Shown here in pieces: positions 44,616-58,388 of a stretch of DNA of 64,000 bases (the stretch's first letter is position 1; every line of letters starts with the position of its first letter). The DNA is from Rutidosis leptorrhynchoides (taxonomy: Eukaryota; Streptophyta; Magnoliopsida; Asterales; Asteraceae): positions 6,816,501 through 6,880,500 of the forward strand of contig NC_092333.1 in assembly GCF_046630445.1 (NCBI RefSeq), given 5' to 3'. The notes beneath the pieces were generated by a model. That model was not told the DNA's origin. It saw only the letters and a list, made by a program, of their open reading frames with translations, and searched no databases. Position numbers and translations under genes: made by a program.

Positions 44616-47600
44616 TGTAACGACCCTGGTTTTTCCAACATTATTTTATTAATAATTATTATTATTAATACGTGTGATTAAACGAGTGTACGTTATTACA
44701 TTTACTTGTTTCCATGATTGCCCGAACTTGACTTTAATTGCCCAAAACGCCCTTGCGACACCCGGAACTTGCACGAATAATATTTTCAAGTATTATTTAC
44801 ATTCATAATTAATTTTATTAATTATTTTGATTAACTATAGTTATTAGTTAATTACTTGGGCTTTAGATGGATTAATTTGTGAATTACTTGAACTTGAGCT
44901 TGTTAAATGTTATGGACTCATGATTGTGGACTTATAAGCCCACCCTACACTTTAATGGACTTAATTAGCCCAACACTTATGTAAGTATCACTTTAGGAGT
45001 TACCTAGATGAAAAACATGGTAAAAAACTTATTTACCACTTACTTGCACACTTACCCCACAAAGTTACCCTTTAACCATTCACCCTTAGTCAAAGAAGCA
45101 TGCACATTGAGTGAGCAACTCCCTCCCCCATTGGTGGGAGGTTCACGGCCAAGAGAGCATGGGGAGGGGGGTTTTTGGTTTCCAAGTTTGACTACATAAT
45201 CTCTTGCTTTCTCATTTCTCACACACACTTCAAACTTGCAACTAATTTCTCTCCTTTTACTCTCTAGTTCTTGTAAGTAACTTTGAGCAATTCCCTCTTC
45301 TTCCTCCTTGCTAAAACCGAACCAAAACACCCCTCTAATCATCATCATTTACTTGTTGTTACTTGTTCTTGTTCTTGTTACTTACTTATAGTTGTTTTGC
45401 TTACTAGTCCCTTGATAATACATACTAATTACTAAGGAGCAAACTTTCTAGTTTGATTCTTTATTTATCTTGTGTTAACAAGAACATGCAAGAATAAAAC
45501 TCTCTAGTTTATGTTCTACCTTTATTGTTTTGAAGGATAAAAGTTCATGTGTTGTGAGCATACTTGTGTTCATGAAGTAAACTTAAAAGTTTACTTTCTA
45601 AAGATCAAGACTTAGGCTTGAATCTTTAAAAGTATGAAACCCATGAACTTAATACTTGTGTAATTACTTTATTTTTCTCATTTGTTCATCTTTTAAAATC
45701 GTGATTTTGGTTGTGGATGGTCAAGTGTTACAAGTTAATTTTGATCTCGTTTCTCTTGAACTAAAGATTAACTTTAAAAAGGTTCAAGAACATAAAATTT
45801 ACTTAACAACTTTAGACCAATCTAAAAACTATGTACTACCACTTAAGATCTTGATTTATTTAGTTTATTTTCAAATTATAGTACAATGTTATTTTTACAT
45901 TACATGCATGTGTTGAATCTATGACCTTGATGCAACTTTGGTTCATCAACCTTCATGCAACTCTAAAGTGAGTTGTGCTTCATATCATAGACTCACACAA
46001 GGGTTATGATGGTCAAATCTTGGTCAAGATGATGCTAACACATCAACGAGTTGTGCACTTGAAGCTATATGCATCAAGGATGAGAACCGTGATGAGCATC
46101 AAGCACCAAACCACCGGAATCCATTTAAAACTTACTGTTTCTGTCCAACTTTCTGATCAGCTGAATTCGTAACAGACCAGTAGGTCTGCGCTGATCTAAC
46201 CTTGATTTTTGGATAGGACTTTTCGAGTAGATAACTTTTCATATAAGACTCGTCTTCATACGAGTTACGGTTTAGAGTCTATGGCCCTCCGATCGTCACT
46301 AGGTCCATTTACTTTTCTGTTTCCTGTTTCTGTTTTCTGTTTACTGTTTTCTGAGTCAGACCCGAACACCTGGGCTACTGTAACTGTGATATTCAGTTAG
46401 CTCTGTTCGAGTAGATAATTTTTCGTTTAGGACTCGTCTTAATACGAGTTACGGTTTAGGATTTATGGCCCTCCGATCGTCACTAGGTCCTTTAACGTTG
46501 TGCAGAAAATTCTGACCTACTAGCACTTAAACCGTCGCCACGGTCAAAATAAGACGAGTTTGCTTCTGAGATTTTTACCACACTTAAGGGACTCATAGAC
46601 GGAGCCATGACCACTGGTCTCACCTTATTTCAGTAGGTATAGAGACCGTGGTGACTGACCGAAGTCAGCCTTTGTTTTAAAACTTCTTTTATGAACAAAA
46701 CATACCTATACTTTTCGTTTGATGATGATTGATGATGACCCTTATGACCTTATTTACATACTTATAAACCTTTTAAGACAAGCTACTGACTTAGTACAAT
46801 TTGACTTAGGTTGAGGACTTTTGGACCGATTACTTGCACACTTTCCCGACTCTACATTACTACTATTTTACCGCTACTTATCATTGTGAGTTATAGCTTT
46901 CCCTCTTTACTTTAACTTATTTTGGGAACTGAGAATACATGCACATTTTATGTTTTACATAATAGGCACGAGTACTTAAACTTTATATATGTGTGGGTTA
47001 TATAACGGCAGAAACATTCCCTTTAGCTCGGTAACGTTTAATCATTGGTTTTTGAATCGTGAACGCGAATCTTAGATATGGATCCATAGGGTTTGACATC
47101 CCCACTCGGGCTAGTCGCGCTAGCATTTAACGAGTGTTTAATACTTCGAGGTTATATGCACTTGCCAAGTGCAATTTCAGGGGTACATAAACGTTAAGTT
47201 AGTTACCGGGTGCCCACGGTTAAGCATATACTTTTACATACTTTTGAAACGCTCGTTGTAGCACCGAAATCTCGTGGCCTACTTACATTACTGTTATACT
47301 TAAACTATAGCTCACCAACCTTTGTGTTGACCTTTTAAGCGTGTATTTCTCAGGTTCTTGAAGTCGCTTCCGCTATCATACTAGTCGTGCTGTAGAACCC
47401 GCTGCTTAGAGTTGTTATCGCATGACTACTTATCTTGCATTCAAACTTATATACTTTTGGAACTATGTTATGTAACGACCTTTGTGGTCACGTACACTTA
47501 TTTAATGCTTCTACTTAGTGAAGCTTACTTTTGGATTGTAAAACATTCGACGTATGTTATGACGTCACCTTTATTAATGAATGCAAACTCTGTTTTGAAA

Positions 47601-47676
47601 ACGCATATAGTACTTAACCTTGTAATGATCCTGTTAATGATGGTCCGTACGTGATGATTTAGTACGGGGCGTCACA
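44616..47676 (+). repeat. 5' LTR of the large gypsy element
   Basis: Begins TGTAACGACCCTGG, ends GGGGCGTCACA. Two internal copies of a phrase around ACGAGTTACGGTTTAG then ATGGCCCTCCGATCGTCACT occur about 200 bp apart (46260-46300 and 46444-46485). Confidence 0.92.
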
Positions 47677-48015
47677 TTTGGTATCAGAGCATTGGTTGTA
47701 GGGAATTAGGATGCATTAGTGAGTCTAAGACCGACCCGAGTAGGATTCACTAATAGGACTAATCTACAACTTGCTAGTTTACTTGTTTCTGCTGTGTTTA
47801 CTACATGTTGCTGCTTACCTTTACTGCTATATGCCGTATGTTACTACATGTTTTCACTACTACATGCTATTATTTGCTTTCGATTGCATGCTACTTTCAT
47901 ACGATTTGCTGTTATTGTCATGCTAGTTACTGTTATACATGATTTAAACTATTGGCCAATTATTTGCGTGCTTTATGACTTACTGACATGGAAAAATTTA
48001 TTTTTCCTTGTTCAG

Positions 48016-48843
48016 ATGTCGGACGTTCCACCTGCTGGCATTCCGGGCAGTACAGGCTCAGACCCCGTTGTCCCACCTACTGCTATACCTGCTGCTGCTG
48101 CTGCTGCTGCCGATATTTCGGCCCCGACACCCACTGGCGATCCCGGCGCTTCCACTTCCGGAGCTAGCTCTAGTGCACCTGCCCCAGCGTCTTCTTCCAG
48201 ACCCCCGAGGCAACTGGCTCGCATTGGTGGTATGGAGATCCCCGCGGAGTTCGGGGAGGGTCCTTTTCGTAATCACTGGCGCACTCCCTGCCGACGCACT
48301 CCCGACGGATACCTAGCAGTGATTACGCCAGGCCGACACCGACAGATGTTGGCCGCCTTCGGATATCCAGTTGAGCCACCCGTGTCACCACCACATGATT
48401 CAGACGACGGGTCTTCCACCGATGCTCCTTCAGACGACACCACATCTGATGACTCCAGTGATGAGGAGGATCCCGCTGACAGACCGATTCAGGCACCCTC
48501 TACCCCGCCGAAGAAGCGGTATCGCTTCGCTGGCATTATTCCGGGTCGTACTATCACTGACGCTTTTGGTCGGCGTCAGAGGATTACTGCTCGTAAACGG
48601 CTGGTGCCGTACCCTGCTGACCCACTGATATTACCATCTCCACCCAGAGCCGGACCATCTACTTCAGCACCACTAGCACCACCTGCACCACCAGCACCAC
48701 CTGCACCGCCAGCACCACCTGCCCCACCATCTTCCTCTAATGAAGAACTGAGGCGGGAGATTGAGATTCTCCAGGCCCGAGTTACTGAGCTTGAGGAGCA
48801 GTTGGCTCAGGTTTTGGACATCTTGCACCCACCATCACCGTAG
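48016..48843 (+). mobile_element. Extra ORF upstream of gag in the large gypsy element
   Basis: 275 residues between the primer site and gag. The amino part is Ala/Pro/Ser-rich. A middle part holds GGMEIPAEFGEGPFRNHWRT. An acidic stretch and a basic patch (KKRYRFAG) follow, then an APPAPP repeat and a C-terminal coiled coil (NEELRREIEILQARVTELEE). No known domain is recognised. A shorter frame in the nested element (55480-55908) has the same position and also ends in a coiled coil. Confidence 0.6.
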
Positions 48844-49139
48844 GACTTTGTATTAGATTCTGTATTGTAATCTCTTTTGAAATTTCATATTTCACTTATG
48901 TATCGTACGAACTTATTGTAATGTATGGAACTTATTATCTTTAATGAATGGAAATTTGTGTTGTTTACTTTTTGCACAAGTGTTCTATTCACATTATCAT
49001 GGTTTTGTGGTACTTATATCTGCTTGCGTTACTTAATCAACATGTGTTGTGCTGTTTTCATGTTGATTGTTATACACTATATTATTATTATTTGCATACT
49101 GGATTTTGACTTGAGTCAAAAATGTTTGTTTAGAACATC

Positions 49140-49949
49140 ATGGCCAACGGGAGATCAACCCCTACCGCAGCACAAATTGAAGAAATGATTAACGAGCGTG
49201 TTGCTGCTGCTCTAGCTGAAAGGCAACCCCAAGCTCCACCACCACCACCACCGGTTGTTCCACCCGTCCAAATTGGGTGTACATATAAGGAATTCCAAAG
49301 CTGTAAGCCGCACTACTTCAGTGGCACTGAGGGACCAGTCGGTCTCACAAGATGGTTCGAAAAGTTAGAATCGGTATTCAGGGTTAGCAATTGCTCTGAG
49401 GCTAACAAAACGAAATTTGCATCTTGCACGCTTTCCGATGGCGCGCTTACATGGTGGAATACCATGGCCCAAGCGCAAGGAATTGATGAGGCGTATGCTA
49501 CGCCTTGGGAAGAATTTAAATCTGCTATGATCGAGGAATACTGTCCGAGGACCGAAATCCAAAAGATGGAAATTGAATTTATGCAATTGAAGACCGTAGG
49601 GAACGACCTTAACAGTTACAATCGTAGGTTTTTGGAGTTGGCTCTTATGTGTCCGACTATGGTCACCCCCGAATTTAAGCGCTTGGAAAAATACTTCTCG
49701 GGACTTCCTAAGTCCATCAAGGGCAATGTTACCTCATCCAAGCCACCAAGTGTTCCCGAAGCAATGCGCATGGTGCATACTCTCTTGAATCAAATCATCC
49801 TTGACGAGCCGGAGAAGGCTAAGTTTGAAACTGGTAGTGGCGAGAAGAGGAAATGGGACAACAACCACAACAACAACAACCGAGGTAGAAACTATGATCA
49901 AAACCCGGCGAAGCGACATGAAGGTTTCAGGCAAAACAACAACACCAAC
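49140..49949 (+). mobile_element. Gypsy gag, up to the nested insertion
   Basis: Begins MANGRSTPTAAQIEEMINER. It carries the retrotransposon gag domain (FSGTEGPVGLTRWFEKLESV, then WWNTMAQAQG and EFMQL). It ends in an Asn-rich stretch where the nested element begins. Confidence 0.88.
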
Positions 49950-52021
49950 TGAAAGGACCCGTTCATATACATTATAAACGATTCACAATAGTTGATTACA
50001 TCGCGAGGTATTTGACCTCTATATGATACATTTTACAAACATTGCATTCGTTTTTAAAAGACAAACTTTCTTTACAACGAAAGTTGACGGCATGCACACC
50101 ATTTCATAATACATCCAACTATAATTGGCTTAATAATAATCTTGATGAACTCAATGACTCGAATGCAACGTCTTTCAAAATATGCCATGAATGACTCCAA
50201 GTAATATCCTTAAAATGAGCTAATGCACAGCGGAAGATTTCTTTAATACCTGAGAATAAACATGCTTTAAAGTGTCAACCAAAAGGTTGGTGAGTTCACA
50301 GGTTTATCATAACAATCATTTCAATATATTAATAGACCACAAGATTTCCGTTTATAAATATATGTACACTCGCAAGTGTATAAAAGTATTCTATAAGTTG
50401 TAGGCACCCGGTAACAAGCCTTAACGTTCATGTTTTACCCTCTGAAGTACACCAGATCAGGTGTGTTTAAAATAACCTCGAAGTACTAAAGCATCTCATA
50501 GTCAGGATGGGGTTTGTCAGGCCCAATAGATCTATCTTTAGGATTCGCGCCTACCGTACATAGACAAGTAGTTTAATGTTACCAAGCTAAGGGTATATTT
50601 CTGGTTTAAATCCACGTAGAATTAGTTTTAGTACTTGTGCCTATTTCGTAAAACATTTATAAAAACAGCGCATGTATTCTCAGTCCCAAAAATATATATA
50701 AAAGGGAGCAAATGAAACTCACAATACTGTATTTCGTAGCAATTATGTATATGACGGCACTGAACAAGTGCAGGGTTTGTCTCGGATTCACGAACGTATC
50801 AATATTGTGATTCAATATTGCAAGAAAGTACGTAGACGCAACGAAAATGATAAACGTTAGGTTGACCTCACGAGCAATACCCTCGATTAATACCCATAAC
50901 CTCCATAGCTATAACCCATAATTTCCTTAGCTCTATCCCGTTTGAAAACTTATTTTGAAATCGTCTGAGTATAACTCTGTCGTTGTATTTTATGTATACT
51001 AATAATATCTTGAAATAATACAAAGAAAATATATATATGTAATTCGATTGAGAGAGTTTAGAGAAATATATTTTCAAATTTCTATGAAAAAATGAAACCT
51101 ATTGAATTCTATTTATAATAGATTTTTGAATTATTAAAGTGAATTATTAAAGTATGAATTATTAAAGTGAATTATTAAAGTATGAATTATTAAAGTGAAT
51201 TATTAAAGTGAATTATTAAAGTATGAATTATTAAAGTGAATTATTAAAGTATGAATTATTAAAGTTAAAGTAAAGTAAAAGTAAAGTAAAGGTAAAGTTA
51301 AAGTATAGTAAAAGTACAAAAACTATGTATGTATAATACGCGTATAAATATATATAATATTAATTTAAATCGTTATATATATTTAATAAAATAAAATATA
51401 AATATCGTTATCTTTATCATACTGGTTAAGTAATGAGTTGTCAAAAGTGATTCTAGATATTTATAAAAGTTATATACGTTTTAATAATAAAGTTCTTTTT
51501 AAATTGAAAACGTCTTTGTACGTTTGAAAATAGATTAATAGAATATTATGGAAACCAATTCTCCACTAACTTTTGTCTAACTTTCGTAAATGACACTTTA
51601 TGTTTTTATTTATAAATAACTTTACAAATTATTCTGAATATCGTTAAGAGGAATAGATTTTCTCAAATCATAGTGGACCTCTCAATAGAGACTTGTAATC
51701 ATAATTCAATATTTCTGATAATTCAATCATTTAATATATATTTTTTAATTTCGTCAAAAATCATATTGAAACAAATATGTTCGGGTAAAGTATTATACGT
51801 TTAATACTTTATTAATATTCTCAAGTTATAATATATATATACATATACATATCTATTTATATATAACGGTTCGTGAATCGTCAGAATTTGGTCGAGGTTA
51901 TAATGAATGTATGAACACAGTTTAAAATTCTTGAGATTTAACTTAACAAACTTTGCTTATCGTGTCGGAATAATATAAAGATTAAAGTTTAAATTTGGTC
52001 GAAAATTTTCGGGTCGTCACA
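49950..52021 (-). repeat. LTR (3' in element sense) of the nested gypsy element
   Basis: Ends TGAAAGGACCCG and GGGTCGTCACA. It holds an array of GAATTATTAAAGT(AT) units of 13-15 bp at about 51128-51265, followed by AAGTAAAGTAAA-type repeats. Confidence 0.92.
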
Positions 52022-55000
52022 ATACCTACCCGTTAAAGAAATTTCGTCCCGAAATTTGATCGAGGTCGTCATGGCTAACAATAAGAATGTTATTATGATG
52101 AATATAAGTTGATTCATAGGGTTTTATCATGATTGAGAAATATGGATAAAATAATTCGATTACTCGAAACGTATGAGTGAAGCTATCGTAAAAGAGTGAA
52201 ATGAGAAAATAGGGATTCGTCTTATATTTTGACATCATTACAGTTGATCTCCGGATTAAAGAAAATCTTTGTAATCTATATAGGATTTGATTCTTCGATG
52301 ATTAAGGAAATTATGATCCTCTTCGATTTAATGCGTTGATTCATCTCGATTTTTCTGTCGGATATTTCACTATAAATCCACCTCTTTCATTTCCTTTTAA
52401 TTCACACCTTCTATTCTTTCTCCCTCAATTCTTACTTTAAAATTATTTGTCAATACGCTTCATCCAGTGCTGATTCTTGATATACTCCTCACTTTCATAT
52501 CTGTCGCTCTTCTTTTTCATCTGCCTCTGGAAGAATCTATTTACTTCTACTATACTCTTGGTTTTATAGTATTTTTAGTTCTCCCGTGTCTTTATATTGC
52601 TATATGCATTGATATATACGGTTTGTGATTTCTGGGTTGTTGTTGGGTTTTATATCTTCCCTTATATTTCAAAGTCCTTGCTTCTTCTATAATCATTGTC
52701 ATCCACAGTTAATGCTCTCTTCTGTTTGCTATGATTTATACTCCCATTTCTAGTTCGGAGCTTTGTCCTTTCGTTTCTTCTTCTTGCGATTAAGCACCGC
52801 TTGTAATGGTCCAGAATTCGCAGATATAAATTTCGGAATGAACATTGTTAATGTTCTAGGAAGGAAATTGTAATGGCACGATCTTGACTTGTCAAATTAC
52901 CAGAATACCTCGAAAAAGGCCGAATCATCAAGAAATATTTTTTTGATATTTAGAGATCAAATAGAATATAAGAGTCGTGTAACATAGCACATGATGACGT
53001 TATGATCTGTGAATCATTATGTTCCATTTAGAAACTCAGCATGAATTACTGTAATATAATCACGTTGATCAAGTGTCATTATATTATACTAGTTCATGCT
53101 TCAGTTCCCAACACTACTTCAAAAATATTCTTTTTTTAAATTCGAAAGTTTCAGAATTTAGAAACTAAAATAGTTTCTTTTATGATGTAATACAGACAGC
53201 ACGAAGAGGTAAATGATTTCAGATAAGAATAATTATGGAAATATCTTCAGAAATATGGAGGATATTTATAATGAAAGATACGATGATATCTTAGAATGTC
53301 TAATATCAGAGGATGATGAAGGATATTGTCCGCAGGGGTTTAGAGTCAGGAGCAAGGTATTCGTTAATGACTTCAGCAAGTACTGAATCATTTGGATTCT
53401 TTGAAGGCAGGTTCAGTCTTTGTGATTTGTCCACAGCCTCCTTCATACTTTGCTCAATCCGTTTTTCAGTTCCAAAGCTTCTCTTTTTCTGAGCTTTGCC
53501 AATATACTATCCTTTATCATCCAACTTTTTACTGTTAAGGTCATTTACAGTTTTTGCTGCTTCATCAGCATTTTTCAAAATTTTGAGAACTGGTTTAGGG
53601 TGTTTTTCAGAAACTTCACATTCAAAGTATATAAGTCCAGAAGATAGACACATATAATTGTTGGCGTAGACATGCTGCGAGACTTCAAAATACTGATTGC
53701 TAATTTCCGATGATTCGTATGGCAATTCTCGTTACAAGATGCAGATGAGTAAATGATGGGGTTTTGATAAATATAAAGATTTTTCGGAAATTCAAAGATC
53801 AATGAAGTTGTTAATAAGTTTACTGCTAATGTGGCGAGATATGAAAGGTTCCCCGGTAATAATGATGAAGGGGTAATCATTATAATAAGGCTTATTCGAA
53901 TGAACAATTGAAGTTGGTTTGCTGGAGCTGTGACAAAACTGTCTATTTTGAAACGGAATTGAAAAGTTATTTTAGCTAGTAAATGCCAAAGGGTCTAACA
54001 CGGATACGTGTCGAACTATGACTTGGGTTTTGAGAGTTTTTCCAGGTGTATAACTGTGGGTAACATGTGGTTGGATCATCATCTCGATTGTTCCTTAGTT
54101 GAAGTGTCTTCAGGAATTTCGAAGGGTTTGAGCACATATTGTAATCGTTAATACATATGATGTTCTAACACAGTTTTGAAGTCAAAGTATAGCTTTGAAA
54201 GATATAGGAATCTAAGAGTGATGATACTGGTTATATTTCGAATTGAATTATGCGATTTCAAAATCAGAATATGTAATTGAATTTGAATGAGTATGATTGT
54301 TTTGATTTATATGAAAGAATGGATATTGTTGTGAAAGTAGGGAGTATAGTTGATGATTGCTGAATCAGTTTCGAAAAATGTAATATATTAATTGTGAATT
54401 TATATATCTCTCGGGTATTACCTACCCGTTAAAAAAAATTCACAATTAATATTTTGTACAAAGGAAGTTTATTACAGTCTTTATGAAAATATATGTGTAT
54501 ATTTTCTTTAGATGTAATATAGATTTAATGAGTTAATATTAAATTAAACTCATTTGTTTTATGGTTGGAACTAGAATTGAGTAATCCCTAAAACTTTATA
54601 AATTGCATAAGTATTTCTTCAATAATATTGAAATTATGAATCATTACTTTGTTATTTGTTGGTTTTCGTGAAATTCTTGTAAACTTCGCGAGGTACGAAT
54701 GATGTTATTTGAAAAGTTTCGAGTACATCGATGATGAAAGCGTAAAATCAAACATATATTCGAATAATACACTTGATTTATTATAAATTGGATTTTTTTA
54801 TTGAATTGAGACAGAGATTGTAATTAACGATGGTTAAGTTGCGGACGAAGGACGTACATCATTGCATATTTGTAATATGAATTAACTGAGTAGTTAAGAT
54901 TCACACATAATAGCTTAGTACGGGAAGATTTATTATGGTTTAAAAATTTATACATATAAAATATACATATAAATCTTTCGACTGGAAATGAGTTAATACT

Positions 55001-55479
55001 TCATAACGCGTTGATACAATATATTTGTTGTTGATTCGTAATGATGTCCACAACGATTCTTGAACTGACAGAGTTTGTGATGTTACAGGTGCTGTTGATT
55101 CTGACGATACTGACGGCACTGACTGTGTTGATGATGCTACGGTCCTGTTGATGCTGTTGGTAAAACAATTCTAGCTTGTAAATCGTACACCATTTTCGAT
55201 CAAAGTTTCTACTCTACCATCTCCGTTCACTCATCCGATTTACGGTCAGAATTAAATAATCTCTAAGATTTTGGAGATTACATAACTGCCGCAGAGATAT
55301 CTCTTCAATGAAGTTTATGAATTAATACTTCATCGTTTGTTGTTGTTGATATTCCTGGATATTTACAGGGCGTATGACGTTGATGTTTGAGATACATATT
55401 GTGATGTTGCGGTGTGGGATGTGGATGTTGTTGTTGGTGGTGGTGATGGTACTGTTGGTGTTGCTGATGGTGGTACTGT

Positions 55480-55908
55480 TTATGCTGCTGGTGCTGGTGT
55501 TTGTAACCTTTGCACCATATTCTCCAAAGCCACTACCCGAGCGCGAAGCTCGTTGACTTCTTCTATTACACCGGGGTGATTGTCGGTTCGGACGATCGGA
55601 TAAATAAAATCTAGAATTTGGTGTAGTATGTAATCGTGACGAGATACTCTAGAAATAAGAGAGAAAATGGTGTTTCGGATAGGTTCGCCGGTAAGTGCTT
55701 CAGGTTCTTCGCCAAGAGGGCAATGTGGTGGATGGAAGGGATCACCTTCTTCTTGTCTCCAATGATTAAGGAGGCTACGAACCCATCCCCAATTCATCCA
55801 GAATAGATGATGACTAATTGGTTGATCCATTCCGGTCACACTGCTTTCGGAACTTGAGTGGGATTCCATTTCGGAATCCGAGGGACTTGAACTAATGACG
55901 AATTCCAT
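55480..55908 (-). mobile_element. Short ORF of the nested gypsy element
   Basis: 142 residues starting MEFVISSSPSDSEMESHS. It has an acidic Ser-rich head, a Trp-rich middle (FWMNWGWVRSLLNHW) and a C-terminal coiled coil (EEVNELRARVVALENMVQRL). It lies just inside the primer site, where related elements have an ORF before gag. Confidence 0.6.
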
Positions 55909-56296
55909 TTCGTACGATTGAATAAATAATTTTTCGATATGAAATGATTTTCCGGCTATCGGGTGGTATTCTAATTATATAGAGCAAAAGGTTTCGTAGA
56001 TTACGGAGGAATTTACGGAATATGTCAGGCAAAGTTTACAATAACAGATACGCTAAGATATGAATTAGCAGATACGCTAAGATATGAATTTTGTCTATAC
56101 ACTATTCATGCAATCAATGCAATAAGATGTGTCTAGACTAAGAATGATAAGCAGGTAATTTCCGACAAGAATGATGAGCAAAACTTTTGAAATGCAGACA
56201 CGGTCGAAGTCCAGACTCACGAATGCATCCTAACGACTATCAGTTAGACACACTAATGCAGACCTGGTTCGCTAAGACCACCGCTCTGATACCAAC

Positions 56297-58383
56297 TGAA
56301 AGGACCCGTTCATATACATTATAAACGATTCACAATAGTTGATTACATCGCGAGGTATTTGACCTCTATATGATACATTTTACAAACATTGCATTCGTTT
56401 TTAAAAGACAAACTTTCTTTACAACGAAAGTTGACGGCATGCACACCATTTCATAATACATCCAACTATAATTGGCTTAATAATAATCTTGATGAACTCA
56501 ATGACTCGAATGCAACGTCTTTCAAAATATGCCATGAATGACTCCAAGTAATATCCTTAAAATGAGCTAATGCACAGCGGAAGATTTCTTTAATACCTGA
56601 GAATAAACATGCTTTAAAGTGTCAACCAAAAGGTTGGTGAGTTCACAGGTTTATCATAACAATCATTTCAATATATTAATAGACCACAAGATTTCCGTTT
56701 ATAAATATATGTACACTCGCAAGTGTATAAAAGTATTCTATAAGTTGTAGGCACCCGGTAACAAGCCTTAACGTTCATGTTTTACCCTCTGAAGTACACC
56801 AGATCAGGTGTGTTTAAAATAACCTCGAAGTACTAAAGCATCTCATAGTCAGGATGGGGTTTGTCAGGCCCAATAGATCTATCTTTAGGATTCGCGCCTA
56901 CCGTACATAGACAAGTAGTTTAATGTTACCAAGCTAAGGGTATATTTCTGGTTTAAATCCACGTAGAATTAGTTTTAGTACTTGTGCCTATTTCGTAAAA
57001 CATTTATAAAAACAGCGCATGTATTCTCAGTCCCAAAAATATATATAAAAGGGAGCAAATGAAACTCACAATACTGTATTTCGTAGCAATTATGTATATG
57101 ACGGCACTGAACAAGTGCAGGGTTTGTCTCGGATTCACGAACGTATCAATATTGTGATTCAATATTGCAAGAAAGTACGTAGACGCAACGAAAATGATAA
57201 ACGTTAGGTTGACCTCACGAGCAATACCCTCGATTAATACCCATAACCTCCATAGCTATAACCCATAATTTCCTTAGCTCTATCCCGTTTGAAAACTTAT
57301 TTTGAAATCGTCTGAGTATAACTCTGTCGTTGTATTTTATGTATACTAATAATATCTTGAAATAATACAAAGAAAATATATATATGTAATTCGATTGAGA
57401 GAGTTTAGAGAAATATATTTTCAAATTTCTATGAAAAAATGAAACCTATTGAATTCTATTTATAATAGATTTTTGAATTATTAAAGTGAATTATTAAAGT
57501 ATGAATTATTAAAGTGAATTATTAAAGTATGAATTATTAAAGTGAATTATTAAAGTATGAATTATTAAAGTGAATTATTAAAGTATGAATTATTAAAGTG
57601 AATTATTAAAGTATGAATTATTAAAGTTAAAGTAAAGTAAAAGTAAAGTAAAGGTAAAGTTAAAGTATAGTAAAAGTACAAAAACTATGTATGTATAATA
57701 CGCGTATAAATATATATAATATTAATTTAAATCGTTATATATATTTAATAAAATAAAATATAAATATCGTTATCTTTATCATACTGGTTAAGTAATGAGT
57801 TGTCAAAAGTGATTCTAGATATTTATAAAAGTTATATACGTTTTAATAATAAAGTTCTTTTTAAATTGAAAACGTCTTTGTACGTTTGAAAATAGATTAA
57901 TAGAATATTATGGAAACCAATTCTCCACTAACTTTTGTCTAACTTTCGTAAATGACACTTTATGTTTTTATTTATAAATAACTTTACAAATTATTCTGAA
58001 TATCGTTAAGAGGAATAGATTTTCTCAAATCATAGTGGACCTCTCAATAGAGACTTGTAATCATAATTCAATATTTCTGATAATTCAATCATTTAATATA
58101 TATTTTTTAATTTCGTCAAAAATCATATTGAAACAAATACGTTCGGGTAAAGTATTATACGTTTAATACTTTATTAATATTCTCAAGTTATAATATATAT
58201 ATACATATACATATCTATTTATATATAACGGTTCGTGAATCGTCAGAATTTGGTCGAGGTTATAATGAATGTATGAACACAGTTTAAAATTCTTGAGATT
58301 TAACTTAACAAACTTTGCTTATCGTGTCGGAATAATATAAAGATTAAAGTTTAAATTTGGTCGAAAATTTTCGGGTCGTCACA
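56297..58383 (-). repeat. LTR (5' in element sense) of the nested gypsy element
   Basis: Same as 49950-52021 but with one more 15-bp unit in the GAATTATTAAAGT array (about 57475-57627). Confidence 0.92.
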
Positions 58384-58388
58384 CCAAC

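Larger units (their letters stand above)
49950..58383 (-). mobile_element. Young nested Ty3-gypsy element, antisense, no recognised pol
   Basis: LTRs 49950-52021 (2,072 bp) and 56297-58383 (2,087 bp). Duplication CCAAC flanks it (49945-49949 and 58384-58388). Its primer site lies at 56283-56294 as the complement of TGGTATCAGAGC, so it reads on the minus strand. The LTRs differ, by eye, by about one substitution plus one 15-bp tandem-repeat unit, so insertion was very recent (tens of thousands of years at the assumed rate). The 4.3-kb interior shows only one notable frame (55480-55908) and no PR, RT or IN, a LARD-like non-autonomous design. LTR starts resemble those of the relics at 1-1429 and 42205. 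Confidence 0.92.

Noticed and set aside
45008-46400. Small open frames repeated at 62468-63860
   Set aside because: They recur only because they lie in the two LTRs of the large gypsy element; no sign of coding.
48008-48316. Low-complexity Leu/Pro-rich frames on both strands
   Set aside because: Shadows of the Ala/Pro-rich pre-gag frame.
50868-51077. 69-residue frame repeated at 57215-57424
   Set aside because: It lies in the LTR pair of the nested element and is duplicated with it; no domain.
53507-53907. Two minus-strand frames in the interior of the nested gypsy element
   Set aside because: No similarity to gag or pol and overlapping each other; treated as chance.
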